Of a stretch of 64,000 bases of DNA, positions 43,636 through 54,966 are shown in pieces; positions within the stretch are counted from its first letter, which is position 1; every line of letters begins with the position of its first letter. The notes beneath the pieces were generated by a model. It saw only the letters and a list, made by a program, of their open reading frames with translations, ran no database searches and had not been told where the DNA came from. Origin of the DNA: Alopecurus myosuroides (lineage: Eukaryota > Streptophyta > Magnoliopsida > Poales > Poaceae); the NCBI GenBank assembly GCA_028641055.1, contig CM054057.1:578674610-578738609 (forward strand), written 5' to 3'. The position numbers were made by a program, and so were the translations under genes.

Positions 43636-45648
43636 GGCACCATAGTAACCACACTCATGAATATCCCGCCAGATGGAATGCCTCCCACCAAGCGGGGCAC
43701 TCAACACAATCCAACCCTTCTTCGCATCAAGCCCAAAGCACCTTGGGCGCACGGCTAATCGAGCCCAGAAGAAAATGGACCCTCATAGCACTCTAAGAAG
43801 TGTCCCCTATATGCCGACTACGAAAGTTCCACCCGGGTACCAAGGGCTCGCAAGATCATGCATGCAGCAAATGGAAAACCCGAACTAAATGAGGCGATTT
43901 GGATGAGATGCGAATCGGGTCAAACTGAGGGGGAGCCCATACTCCCCAAATGCGGGTAGTGCGCTCATCATGGATCAGTAGACAAGACCCTTTTCCTATT
44001 AGGGTCGACACTAGCAGGCCTCAAAACCACAAGGGCCTCCTGCCGGTGCCTTATCATCAAATTATTATTATTACCATTAGCAATTAACAGGTTTGATTGA
44101 TTAACATCGAGCCCCCAGAACATAATTAAGTAATAACAGAAAGTAACGGATACCAGACTCGAGCAAAACAACCTAAGCAAGATAGTAAGACACAGGCTCA
44201 AGCAAAGGTTATAGGGTGGAGGTGAGGCAACATCAGGGTTAAAGGATTCAGTGATAGGTTCGCAACAGAAACAACTACTACTAAGGCTAGCAGAAAAGAA
44301 TCAACGGAAAGAATCGGTAACAAGTGATGAAAGGCAGCCATATGGCATGCAAGTGAGTATACTTGCCTGAGATCCCGCAAGGTAGCAGAACTTGTCGTTG
44401 CTCACATCATCTCAACGTCCTATCGAGAAGAAGCAACGAACCTCGAACAAACACCGGATGCAACAATTACTACTACGGCAAAAGATCCAGCATGATCCTA
44501 TTTTATATGCATGACATGGCAAGATGCAACAGGGGAACAACTTAAGCAATTTAATCGGAACCGGAGTCCGGAGAAATAGGAATTGGTTCAAGTTGTTTAT
44601 CTAACCATCAATTTAATTGTTATTTAGCATGGCAACAATGGGATAGATGAGTTAGGCAATTTAAATGGAAGGGGGCAACAGCTGAAATAATTAGCCCACA
44701 CATTCCATATGTTGTCATATAGGTGAACATGCATAACAAGAATTAAAATACACAAGATAAGATGCAAACAGAGATATGGTTGGCATGAACAGATTCCTTG
44801 CAAGTTTCTGATTGGAAAACATATTTTATTGTTTTGATTTGGAATTAAAATGAATTAGTTATGAATTTTGGCAATTTGAATTGCATTAAATAGAGGTGAA
44901 ACAATTATTCAACTTAATTGTTGCAAACCCGAAAACAAAGTGGATATTCAAGTGTGTGCATTCAATTGGGATGAAAAACATGTTTGGAGTATTTAATTTG
45001 GAGCAACCATTTGAAAGTTATGAATTATGCCAATTAATTAACCAATTTAAGGATTATTAAATAACATTAATTTTAATTTCCCAAATTGCAAAACCAAGTT
45101 GATAAACAGAAAGTACATTGAATTTGGACTGAAAAACATATTTGATTTGTGTGATTTGAAATTATTATGAATTAATTATGGAATTACCAAATTGGAGATG
45201 AATTGTTTTAAATTTGAAATTTTGAAACAATTTGGATTGTGTAAAACAGAAAACAAATTGCATATTTGAAAATACAGGAAATTTTGATTGGAATACATAT
45301 AAAATTTGTGGCATTTGGATTTGTGGGTTGAAAATTAGGGGCATTTGAAGTTTAGGGTTAGTTCTGTAAAAAAACAGGGCTTAACTGTGAAGGAAACAGT
45401 GTGTGGAGGGGCTTATGTGCAGAAACAGAAAAGCTAGGGGCCTGGGTGTAAAGTGCGGATCCAGATCTAGATCTGGAGGGGTTTCTCACCGGGGTGGAGC
45501 CTAGCCACGGAGACTGACGAAGGGCCCGGCTGAGCTGGCGCATGACGGAGCGCGGGGTGGCAGCTGACGCGGCTTGAGGGGTCACGACGGGTGGGCCGCC
45601 ACCGCGCGGTAATTCGCGAAAAAAGGTGGAGCAGATTGCTCCACGGGG

Positions 45649-45703
45649 GGTTCGAACCGGCGAGGTGGGGCGCGCGCACGGTGTGGCCTTACCGCTGGGC
45701 TGC
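45649..45703 (-). other. tRNA-like A/B-box pair in the E7 LTR
   Basis: On the minus strand an A-box-like GCAGCCCAGCGGTAAGGC (45687-45703) is followed about 30 bases later by GGTTCGAACC (45649-45658), an exact B-box core. The second LTR has the pair at 50192-50246. A complete cloverleaf is not evident. Confidence 0.55.
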
Positions 45704-46821
45704 AGCTGCGAGTTGTGACAGATAGCAGGTTCAACTCCATAAGAAACTACAACGGGTTAACTGAATTTTTCGAACAGCATCAGTTCAGAGGTTGGACAGG
45801 GACCTGGGCGGAAGAGGCATCGACGGCGCCGTTGGCTCGGGCAGTCCTGGCCCCCGTGCCTCTGCGAGAACGTGGAGGGCGGCGTGAGGGTTCGGTTCCC
45901 GGCCTCGGTGGCCCTTCTCGTCGCTCACGGCCATGGCTCCGTGTCCTCCTAGCTCCGGCCATGGAGGTGGATGGTGAAAGAAACAGGGAAGAGAGGGAGT
46001 GGAGAGAGGGGTGGCGGCGGATGGGGAAGATGGTAGGGAGAGGGCTAGGGTTCCTGGGGGAGAGGGACTACTTGTAGGGGGAGAGAAAAGAAGGAGCAGG
46101 TGAGGGGAAAAGGGTGCTGACAGCGACAGCCTCGTGCTCGGTTCTGTCCGTACGAGGAAGAACCAGTCGATGGGCCTAGGTGGTGAACTAGGTGGGCTGG
46201 GGAGGGGAGAAGAATTGGGCTGGCTAGAGTGGGCTGCCTCCCTCTCAGCTCAGCCTCTCTTTGATTGATTTTTTTTTTTGTAAAAAGAAATAGAAGGGAG
46301 AGAGAAAGGATATGGGTTTTGGGGGTTCTAATTTGATAAACAATTACTATTAAGTTGCAAAACAATAATGGAAAGCAAGGTTGGTTTTTTTTATTTCAAA
46401 ATTGGAAATATTAGTTGGTTTTAAATGGTTAGTTGGATTTCAAATAAGATTTGATTTTTGGGAATTGTAGAAATAAACAAAGTTTTATTTAACAAATTCA
46501 AGCAATCATACCAACATATTTGATTTAATTTGTTTGCCAAATTTTTTAATATTTAAACCCATATTGAAATATGAGAAATAAGATTGGTTTGAATTTTGAA
46601 TTAGTCATTAGGGTTTTAACAAGAGGGGAAAAAATTAGTAACAGTCAATTTGATTAAAACAAATTCAATCAGTGGAAAAACCAATAGAAAGGTTTAGTTT
46701 TTTGAAATTTTGAAATTGGAAATGTTGAGCAAGGTGTGGAAGTTTAAATTGTTTTGAAATTTTCAGTTGATGCAAACATGATGCAATGCAATGTGATGCA
46801 CATGATGCAATCAAACAAACA

Positions 46822-46842
46822 GGTAACACCCCAGGTGTTACA
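46822..46842 (-). repeat. Hairpin at the U3 terminus of E7
   Basis: GTAACACC and GGTGTTAC, separated by three bases, form an 8 bp stem at the LTR end. The same hairpin is at 51361-51381 in the other LTR. Confidence 0.85.
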
Positions 46843-47322
46843 GACGACACCACTAACAAGGGATTGCGCCCTCGCAATCCACCTGCTAACCCGGGAGGGG
46901 AAAGAAGTTCGACTATCGATTCTTCGTGCTTCCAGTTGATCTCCTCGACACCACTAACAAGGGATTCTTGCTCGGGCTGATGACGATGTTCTTCCACCAG
47001 GAAAGCTTCCGATGATCGAATCCTATTAGGTTAAAGGCTCAGAAAACGTCCACCCACGTAGGATCCTAACACTTTGAAAGATTGAGTACGAGAGTAGACT
47101 CCAAAACAAATAAGATGGGAGGGAAAATAGAATAGGGGGTAAGGAGAAAACAAGAATCCTATTGAGATGTTTTTCCAAATTAGTTTAGCAGATATAGTTT
47201 TTGACACTCTAGAAACAACGACCGTTAGCGAGGTTATCCTACAGGCTTTGCGGACCCGTTGCTTCGATAACCATTCGTATCGAAACAATCTCGGGAATCG
47301 GAACCAAGGCTCTGATACCATT
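46843..47322 (-). other. E7 internal region (480 bp, no gene)
   Basis: Contains, from the left, a 21 bp direct repeat (46845-46865 and 46946-46966), a perfect hairpin GGATTGCG-CCCT-CGCAATCC (46861-46880), anonymous sequence, the shared leader block (about 47207-47255: CTAGAAACAAC, CGACC, TCCTACAGGC) and the primer binding site at 47308-47320 (TGGTATCAGAGCC on the minus strand). No clear polypurine tract precedes the 3' LTR. Confidence 0.88.
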
Positions 47323-50300
47323 TGTGACGCCCCGAGATCGGGCACTATGCAGATTTCAGCATTCCCGCCAAATTCGCATAATAACCGATTCCAGGTTGCC
47401 ATTTATGATAACATTACAATAGTTCGCGAATAATCCACAATTACAACAGAAACAGATAGATACAAGATGACTCAAACGAGCCGGGGTTACAACTGATACC
47501 TTACAAAGATCCAAATAACAGCGGAAGAAACAAACGTCCGTCTACGGACAAGATCCAAATTGGACTAAGAGTCCTGAAGATAACCGAAGGCGTCCAATCC
47601 CTGCCCAGGCCAAGCGAGGGATTCCCAAGCTAACGTCGTCAGACTTCAAACCTGTTGACTGCAATTTGGAATTTGCAGCCACGAAAGAGATTCGTGGGTC
47701 AGTACGGTTAAGTACTGGCAAGGGGGATAAAACCCATACTCACAAGAATACCGGCGTAGCCAATCATCACAAGATACAAATACTTTAGGATCAACGGAAA
47801 GGAAGGGGTTATGGCAAATAAGCGACAGCAGGCTGCACTAACCAACTACAGAGATTCTATTACTTCCAACTATCAGAGAGGAGATAAGATCGAGTGATAG
47901 TAACCAACTGAAAGATAACGTCAAACAAACCCATCCTGGATCTCGCCCCTTATCCAAAGAAGCAATCCGAGGATAACTCACACCGTTGTATTAAAGATGA
48001 GTCAATTTGTTGTGTGAATAACCTATTAATAGTCAAGTTATTAATCATTGGGTGAAACATGATTAATCATTATGTTGAAGTTGTCCTGAGTACTTGTTAG
48101 CCAGTACTTTCACCAAGTAATCCATAACCGCGGAAAACACGGCTTCTCGAGAAGATTTACCCTGCAGGGGTGCACCATAGTAACCACACTCATGAATATC
48201 CCGCCAGATGGAATGCCTCCCACCAAGCGGGGCACTCAACACAATCCAACCCTTCTTCGCATCAAGCCCAAAGCACCTTGGGCGCACGGCTAATCGAGCC
48301 CAGAAGAAAATGGACCCTCATAGCACTCTAAGAACGTGTCCCCCTATATGCCGACTACGAAAGTTCCACCGGGTACCAAGGGCTCGCAAGATCATGCATG
48401 CAGCAAATGGAAAACCCGAACTAAATGAGGCGATTTGGACGAGATGCGAATCGGGTCAAACTGAGGGGAGCCCATACTCCCCAAATGCGGGTAGTGCGCT
48501 CATCATGGATCAGTAGACAAGACCCTTTTCCTATTAGGGTCGACACTAGCAGGCCTCAAAACCACAAGGGGCCTCCTGCCGGTGCCTTATCATCAAATTA
48601 TTATTATTACCATTAGCAATTAACAGGTTTGATTGATTAACATCGAGCCCCCAGAACATAATTAAGTAATAACAGAAAGTAACGGATACCAGACTCGAGC
48701 AAAACAACCTAAGCAAGATAGTAAGACACAGGCTCAAGCAAAGGTTATAGGAGTGGAGGTGAGGCAACATCAGGGTTAAAGGATTCATGTGATAGGTTCG
48801 CAACAGAAACAACTACTACTAAGGCTAGCAGAAAAGAATCAACGGAAAGAATCGGTAACAAGTGATGAAAGGCAGCCATATGGCATGCAAGTGAGTATAC
48901 TTGCCTGAGATCCCGCAAGGTAGCAGAACTTGTCGTTGCTCACATCATCTCAACGTCCTATCCGAGAAGAAGCAACGAACCTCGAACAAACACCGGATGC
49001 AACAATTACTACTACGGCAAAAGATCCAGCATGATCCTATTTTATATGCATGACATGGCAAGATGCAACAGGGGGAACAACTTAAGCAATTTAATCGGAA
49101 CCGGAGTCCGGAGAAATAGGAATTGGTTCAAGTTGTTTATCTAACCATCAATTTAATTGTTATTTAGCATGGCAACAATGGGATAGATGAGTTAGGCAAT
49201 TTAAATGGAAGGGGCAACAGCTGGAAATAATTAGCCCACACATTCCATATGTTGTCATATAGGTGAACATGCATAACAAGAATTAAAATACACAAGATAA
49301 GATGCAAACAGAGATATGGTTGGCATGAACAGATTCCTTGCAAGTTTCTGATTGGAAAACATATTTTATTTGTTTGATTTGGAATTAAAATGAATTAGTT
49401 ATGAATTTTGGCAATTTGAATTGCATTAAATAAGAGGTGAAACAATTATTCAACTTAATTGTTGCAAACCCGAAAACAAAGTGGATATTCAAGTGTGGCA
49501 TTCAATTTGGGATGAAAAACATGTTTGGAGTATTTAATTTGGAGCAACCATTTGAAAGTTATGAATTATGCCAATTAATTAACCAATTTAAGGATTATTA
49601 AATAACATTAATTTTAATTTCCCAAATTGCAAAACCAAGTTGATAAACAGAAAGTACATTGAATTTGGACTGAAAAACATATTTGATTTGTGTGATTTGA
49701 AATTATTATGAATTAATTATGGAATTAACCAAATTGGAGATGAATTGTTTAAATTTGAAATTTTGAAACAATTTGGATTGTGTAAAACAGAAAACAAATT
49801 GCATATTTGAAAAGTACAGGAAATTTTGATTGGAATACATATAAAATTTGTGGCATTTGGATTTGTGGGTTGAAAATTAGGGGCATTTGAAGTTTAGGGT
49901 TAGTTCTGTAAAAAAACAGGGCTTAACTGTGAAGGAAACAGTGTGTGGAGGGGCTTATGTGCAGAAACAGAAAAGCTAGGGGCCTGGGTGTAAAGTGCGG
50001 ATCCAGATCTAGATCTGGAGGGGTTTCTCACCGGGGTGGAGCCTAGCCACGGAGACTGACGAAGGGGCCCGGCTGAGCTGGCGCATGACGGAGCGCGGGT
50101 GGCAGCTGACGCGGCTTGAGGGGTCACCGACGGGTGGGCCGCCACCGCGCGGTAATTCGCGAAAAAAGGTGGAGCAGATTGCTCCACGGGGGGTTCGAAC
50201 CGGCGAGGTGGGGCGCGCGCACGGTGTGGCCTTACCGCTGGGCTGCAGCTGCGAGTTGTGACAGATAGCAGGTTCAACTCCATAAGAAACTACAACGGGT

Positions 50301-51381
50301 TAACTGAATTTTTCGAACAGCATCAGTTCAGAGGTTGGACAGGGACCTGGGCGGAAGAGGCATCGACGGCGCCGTTGGCTCGGGCAGTCCTGGCCCCCGT
50401 GCCTCTGCGAGAACGTGGAGGGCGGCGTGAGGGTTCGGTTCCCGGCCTCGGTGGCCCTTCTCGTCGCTCACGGCCATGGCTCCGTGTCCTCCTAGCTCCG
50501 GCCATGGAGGTGGATGGTGAAAGAAACAGGGAAGAGAGGGAGTGGAGAGAGGGGTGGCGGCGGATGGGGAAGATGGTAGGGAGAGGGCTAGGGTTCCTGG
50601 GGGAGACGGACTACTTGTAGGGGGAGAGAAAAGAAGGAGCAGGTGAGGGGAAAAGGGTGCTGACAGCGACAGCCTCGTGCTCGGTTCTGTCCGTACGAGG
50701 AAGAACCAGTCGATGGGCCTAGGTGGTGAACTAGGTGGGCTGGGGAGGGGAGAAGAATTGGGCTGGCTAGAGTGGGCTGCCTCCCTCTCAGCTCACCCTC
50801 TCTTTGATTGATTTTTTTTTTGTAAAAAGAAATAGAAGGGAGAGAGAAAGGATATGGGTTTTGGGGGTTCTAATTTGATAAACAATTACTATTAAGTTGC
50901 AAAACAATAATGGAAAGCAAGGTTGGTTTTTTTATTTCAAAATTGGAAATATTTTGGTTTTAAATGGTTAGTTTGGATTTCAATAAGGTTTGATTTTTGG
51001 GAATTGTAGAAATAAACAAAGTTTTATTTAACAAATTCAAGCAATCATACCAACATATTTGATTTAATTTGTTTGCCAAATTTTTTAATATTTAAACCCA
51101 TATTGAAATATGAGAAATAAGATTGGTTTGAATTTTGAATTAGTCATTAGGGTTTTAACAAGAGGGGAAAAAATTAGTAACAGTCAATTTGATTAAAACA
51201 AATTCAATCAGTGGAAAAAACAATAGAAAGGTTTAGTTTTTTGAAATTTTGAAATTGGAAATGTTGAGCAAGGTGTGGAAGTTTAAATTGTTTTGAAATT
51301 TTCAGTTGATGCAAACATGATGCAATGCAATGTGATGCACATGATGCAATCAAACAAACAGGTAACACCCCAGGTGTTACA
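47323..51381 (-). repeat. E7 5' LTR (4059 bp)
   Basis: Same ends and modules as the left copy. Differences seen are mainly one-base insertions or deletions. Confidence 0.95.
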
Positions 51382-51386
51382 GATAG
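51382..51386. repeat. Target-site duplication of E7, right copy (GATAG)
   Basis: Identical to 42784-42788. Confidence 0.95.
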
Positions 51387-53856
51387 TCAGTCTTGTTTTC
51401 AGAGTTTGGAAACTTTCCTCTGCTTTTTCTGACCACTCGAACTTTTTGCCTTTCTTAAGAAGTTCAGTCATAGGTTTTGCAATTTTGGAGAAGTTCTCGA
51501 TGAAACGACGGTAATAACCTGCCAGTCCGAGAAAACTCCGAACATCCTTGACTGACTTCGGTGTTTCCCAGTCCAGAATGGTTTGGATCTTGTCTGGAAT
51601 AACGGCAACACCTTCAGCAGACACCACGTGTCCGAGATAGACGAGTTCTTTCAACCAGAACTCACACTTGGAGAATTTGGCGTACAGCTTGTGCTCACGG
51701 AGTTTGGATAACACCAAACGCAGGTGTTCAGAATGCTCATCTTCGATTTTGGAATAGACCAAGATGTCGTCGATGTAGACCACGACGAACTTATCAGGAT
51801 ACTCCATGAATACCGAGTTCATAAGCCTCATGAAGGTAGCTGGAGCGTTAGTAAGACCAAAAGACATGACGGTGTACTCGTAAAGACCATAACGAGTAGT
51901 GAACGCCGTTTTGGGAATGTCCTCCTTTCTGATCTTTATTTGATGGTATCCTGATCGCAGGTCCATCTTAGAAAAGACAGTTGCACCAGCTAACTGATCA
52001 AAGAGGTCATTGATTCTTGGAAGAGGGTACTTGTTTTTGATGGTCACTGCATTCAGCGGCCGATAATCAACAACCAGACGGGGAACATTGGTATCCCGCT
52101 TCTTGACAAAGATAGTGGGACAACCCCAAGAGGATGTGCTAGGTTGGATGAAACCCTTTTCTTCTAACTCCTCAATTTGGCGTTTCAATTCAACCAACTC
52201 CTCTGGGGCCATACGGTAAGGTCTTTTAGACATAGGAGCGGTACCAGGGACTAACTCAATGATAAATTCCACACTTCGATCAGGTGGCATGCCAGGTAAC
52301 TCTTCAGGAAACACATCAGGGAAATCACTGACTACAGGTAACTCATGAATTTCAGGAGGGTAATCACTTTGCATGAAGTACAGCTGCAGTTCAGGAGAGA
52401 GTCGTGTGCGTGCTGAAGGAGAAATGGTGAACTCAGACCAATAGTCGATGATGGCACCGGAAGGATGTTTCAAGGTGAGGCATTTTGTTGCACAATCCAA
52501 AACAGCTCCATATTTAGCAAGCCAATCCATGCCCAGTATGACATCAAGGTCAGTGGATTTTAGGGCAATGAAGGTTGCAGGGAATTGTAAGGATCCCACA
52601 ACCATGAGCTCTGGCGTAACCATGGTGGTTTGCCAGTTGCAACCAGGGGAGTTTACCATCAATGGTTTTGACAACTTTTCAAAAGGTATCCCATGCATTT
52701 TAGCAAAACCTTCTGACATGAATGTATGCGATGCTCCAGAATCAAATAAGGCTAAAGCCGAAATTGAGTTGACACGAATCGTACCCAGTAAGACGCTTGG
52801 ATCGTCCTGAGCATCCTCGGTAGTCACATAGTTCAGACGACCACGTCCAGCACCAGCAGGCTTTGCCATTTTCTTTGGAGGAGGAGCTGCGCGTCCAGCA
52901 TGATTCTGAGGGCACTCCCTCGAGAAGTGACCAGGCTGGCCACAGCGGTAGCACACATTGCTGGGAGGAGCGGCAACTGGAGGACGAGAACCTTGTCCAC
53001 CACCATAGGTTGATGTAGCAGGTGGGGCAGGTGGACGAGGAACAAATCCAGATGGCCTTGGCTGAAATGGAGCCCTGGGGACAGCACTGTATGGAATAAA
53101 CACACGGCGCTTCCTCTTCTGACCAGAGGGTGATGCACGGGAATCTCCAGCACTCTTCTTCATAGCAGCATCCATTTCCTTTTTGCCACGTTCAAGAGTG
53201 ATGGCCTGGTTGTAAAGTTCCTGGAAGCTCCGGAACTTGAAGGGCAGAAGCTCATAACGAACAGTTGGGTTCAGGCCCTTACGAAACAGATCCTGCTTGT
53301 CCTCGTCATTAGTGACATCACGAGGAGCATAGCGAGCCAGAAGAGTGAACACACGACCATAGGCCTCAATACCCATACTGCCCTGAGTAAGATCAAGGAA
53401 CTCCTTTCTTTTACCGTCCATAACTGCCTTCGGGGTATAAGCCTCGCGGAAAGTAGTGCGGAACTCTGCCCAGGTGACCTCATGATCGGGCGCCTACAAC
53501 GCCAGAAAGCCTTCCCACCAAGCACCAGCAGCACCTTCGAGCTTGTAGGTGGCGAAGTTCACACGGTCACGTTCCTGGACACGGAGAGCAATGAACTTGC
53601 GCTCCATTGTGCGAAGCCAGTCATCGGCATCGAGAGGCTCAGTGGAGTCAGCAAAGTATGGTGGCTGAGCCTTGAGGAAGTCCACGAGTGTAACGCCGGC
53701 AGCACGGCGTTCAGTGTTCTGGGCCACACGCTCCAGAAGTTGTTCGTTCCTCAGACGGTTGGTTTCGATGCTCTGCAGCACCTGCGCCATTGTGGGTGGC
53801 GGCGGAGGTGTTGGCTCAAGGGGAGGGTTGTTACGGCCACGAGTACCACTCGACAT
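51387..53856 (-). pseudogene. E5 gag, protease and reverse transcriptase (one internal stop)
   Basis: ATG at 53856, preceded by CTCAGG. Gag begins SSGTRGRNNPPLEPTPPPPP and continues with EPLDADDWLRTMERKF and AAGAWWEGFLAL. A TAG at 53494-53496 then interrupts, and the same frame goes on without a break: [38 protein letters not shown], the zinc knuckle [14 protein letters not shown], protease ([16 protein letters not shown]) and RT ([41 protein letters not shown], the thumb, [16 protein letters not shown]). It ends at the E7 insertion after KTRLT. The single stop could be a true mutation or a sequencing error; zinc knuckle, protease and RT catalytic residues are intact. Confidence 0.93.
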
Positions 53857-54222
53857 CCTGAGTAAAAGGAATAAGAAACATGAATAACACATCCATGGAA
53901 AAGGATACAATGGATCGACATGTAATAATTTCAACGGAAAATCAAGATACATGCCGAAATGTAGTAGAACAGAACGAATGAACATGAAGTGTATCATTTC
54001 ATCAACATGGAGACAACATCTTACAATATTTATTGAAACTAGTCGAAGTACAAACCATACATAGTGGCGGTACAAGCTCACAAGCTTAAGTACATACAAC
54101 ACTGGAAGAAAGTATGGTAGATACACATCACCGAAGTTCTGCTCCTATACATTATTTTTCTACAACTTCGGGTTTCGAGTACATGAAAGCAAACATTACT
54201 CTAGCTGGAACCGACAACGGTC
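53857..54222 (-). other. E5 spacer between ORF0 and gag, intron-like
   Basis: T-rich on the minus strand and ending TTCCTTTTACTCAG directly before GATG of gag, a strong 3' splice-site pattern. It also contains AATAAA (54029-54034). No gene is seen. Confidence 0.5.
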
Positions 54223-54966
54223 TCAGTATCCTCCGAAGTCGAAAGGAAGGGGAACTGGAGCACCATAGTAGCGACGAACAGACTCGTCCTGCGGTCCGTG
54301 GGGAGACTGTGGTACACCACGCACCATCCTAGGCCTCCTGAGGCATCCACGAGGGGGAACATCACCTCCAACATCTGGAGACGCAACCGAGGAAGGCACA
54401 AGTACAGCTGGAAGCTCTATCTCAGAGGCCTGGACAATACCACTCTCAACGAATGGCCTCACTCTGTCTGTCACAGTCCTGAGACTAGCTTCAAGGGTGT
54501 TGACTAGTGCACTAAGCTCACGCTCGCGACGAGCATAAGCAGCAAGAAGATCAGCAGTGCACCTAAGTGTAAGATCTTCCACCTGGGAGGAATCAGCAAA
54601 GGTGTGAGTGTAACACCCCTGAAGAGTAGCATCAGAACTAGGGCAGTAACAAAAGGAGCTATGCTCGTGGTCTGGATAGTGGTAACGAAGCTCATTAAGA
54701 CAGTGCCGTGCAGCATCCTGCACAGCCATCTTAATGGTGAAACCAATACCCTCAGCATAGTGCTCAGCAGGAAAGATGGTGCCATCTAGCTGTGGGAGAC
54801 GGACACCACACAAGTACTGGGTCTGGTTGAAGTCATGGTACTCCTCATACACAGTGTACACAGGGTACCAAGGGGCTCCTATGTTTGCACAGGCTGAGGC
54901 TAAGAGATGAGGAAAACCTGGAACTCCAAGGCATAGAGTGTGTCGAACAACCTGATCAGAAGGCAT
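54223..54966 (-). CDS. E5 ORF0, accessory protein with a dsRNA-binding-domain-like region
   Basis: ATG at 54966 was chosen because the E3 copy has its ATG at the same place and both are preceded by CAG; the frame itself is open to 55122. The product is 247 residues. Residues about 18-93 resemble a dsRBD: a helix (FPHLLASACANIG), a P-x-Y strand (YPVYTVYEEY), further strands (YLCGVRLPQLDG), AEGIG and a final helix with K79 (KMAVQDAARHCLNELR). Residues about 140-185 are helical and charged (ADLLAAYARRERELSALVNT). The C-terminal part is Pro/Gly-rich. It lies between the 5' LTR and gag, like the broken homologue in E3. No function is known to me; RNA binding is inference. Confidence 0.7.
   Translation of the reverse strand: MPSDQVVRHTLCLGVPGFPHLLASACANIGAPWYPVYTVYEEYHDFNQTQYLCGVRLPQLDGTIFPAEHYAEGIGFTIKMAVQDAARHCLNELRYHYPDHEHSSFCYCPSSDATLQGCYTHTFADSSQVEDLTLRCTADLLAAYARRERELSALVNTLEASLRTVTDRVRPFVESGIVQASEIELPAVLVPSSVASPDVGGDVPPRGCLRRPRMVRGVPQSPHGPQDESVRRYYGAPVPLPFDFGGY

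Larger units (their letters stand above)
42789..46842 (-). repeat. E7 3' LTR (4054 bp)
   Basis: TGTGACGCCCC to GGTGTTACA on the plus strand. AT-rich arms (about 44570-45360 and 46260-46800) flank a GC-rich core (about 45360-46260). Hairpin module at 43596-43635, tRNA-like sequence at 45649-45703, terminal hairpin at 46822-46842. Confidence 0.95.
42789..51381 (-). mobile_element. E7: non-coding LTR element, 4.06 kb LTRs and a 480 bp internal region
   Basis: Two long LTRs, a GATAG duplication and a tRNA-iMet-type primer site prove retrotransposition, but the internal region has no gag or pol. LTR segments, including the CCATAACCGCGG-to-palindrome stretch and the CTTGTTAGCCAGTACTTTCACC stretch, are clearly homologous to the E3 LTR. 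It is therefore a non-autonomous relative of the Tekay-type elements, presumably mobilised in trans. Sampled LTR parts are nearly identical, apart from one-base indels, so the insertion looks recent. Confidence 0.92.

Noticed and set aside
45715..46077. Frame of 120 codons in the E7 LTR, repeated at 50258-50620
   Set aside because: Composition-driven frame on the plus strand of an LTR that is transcribed from the minus strand; no domain.
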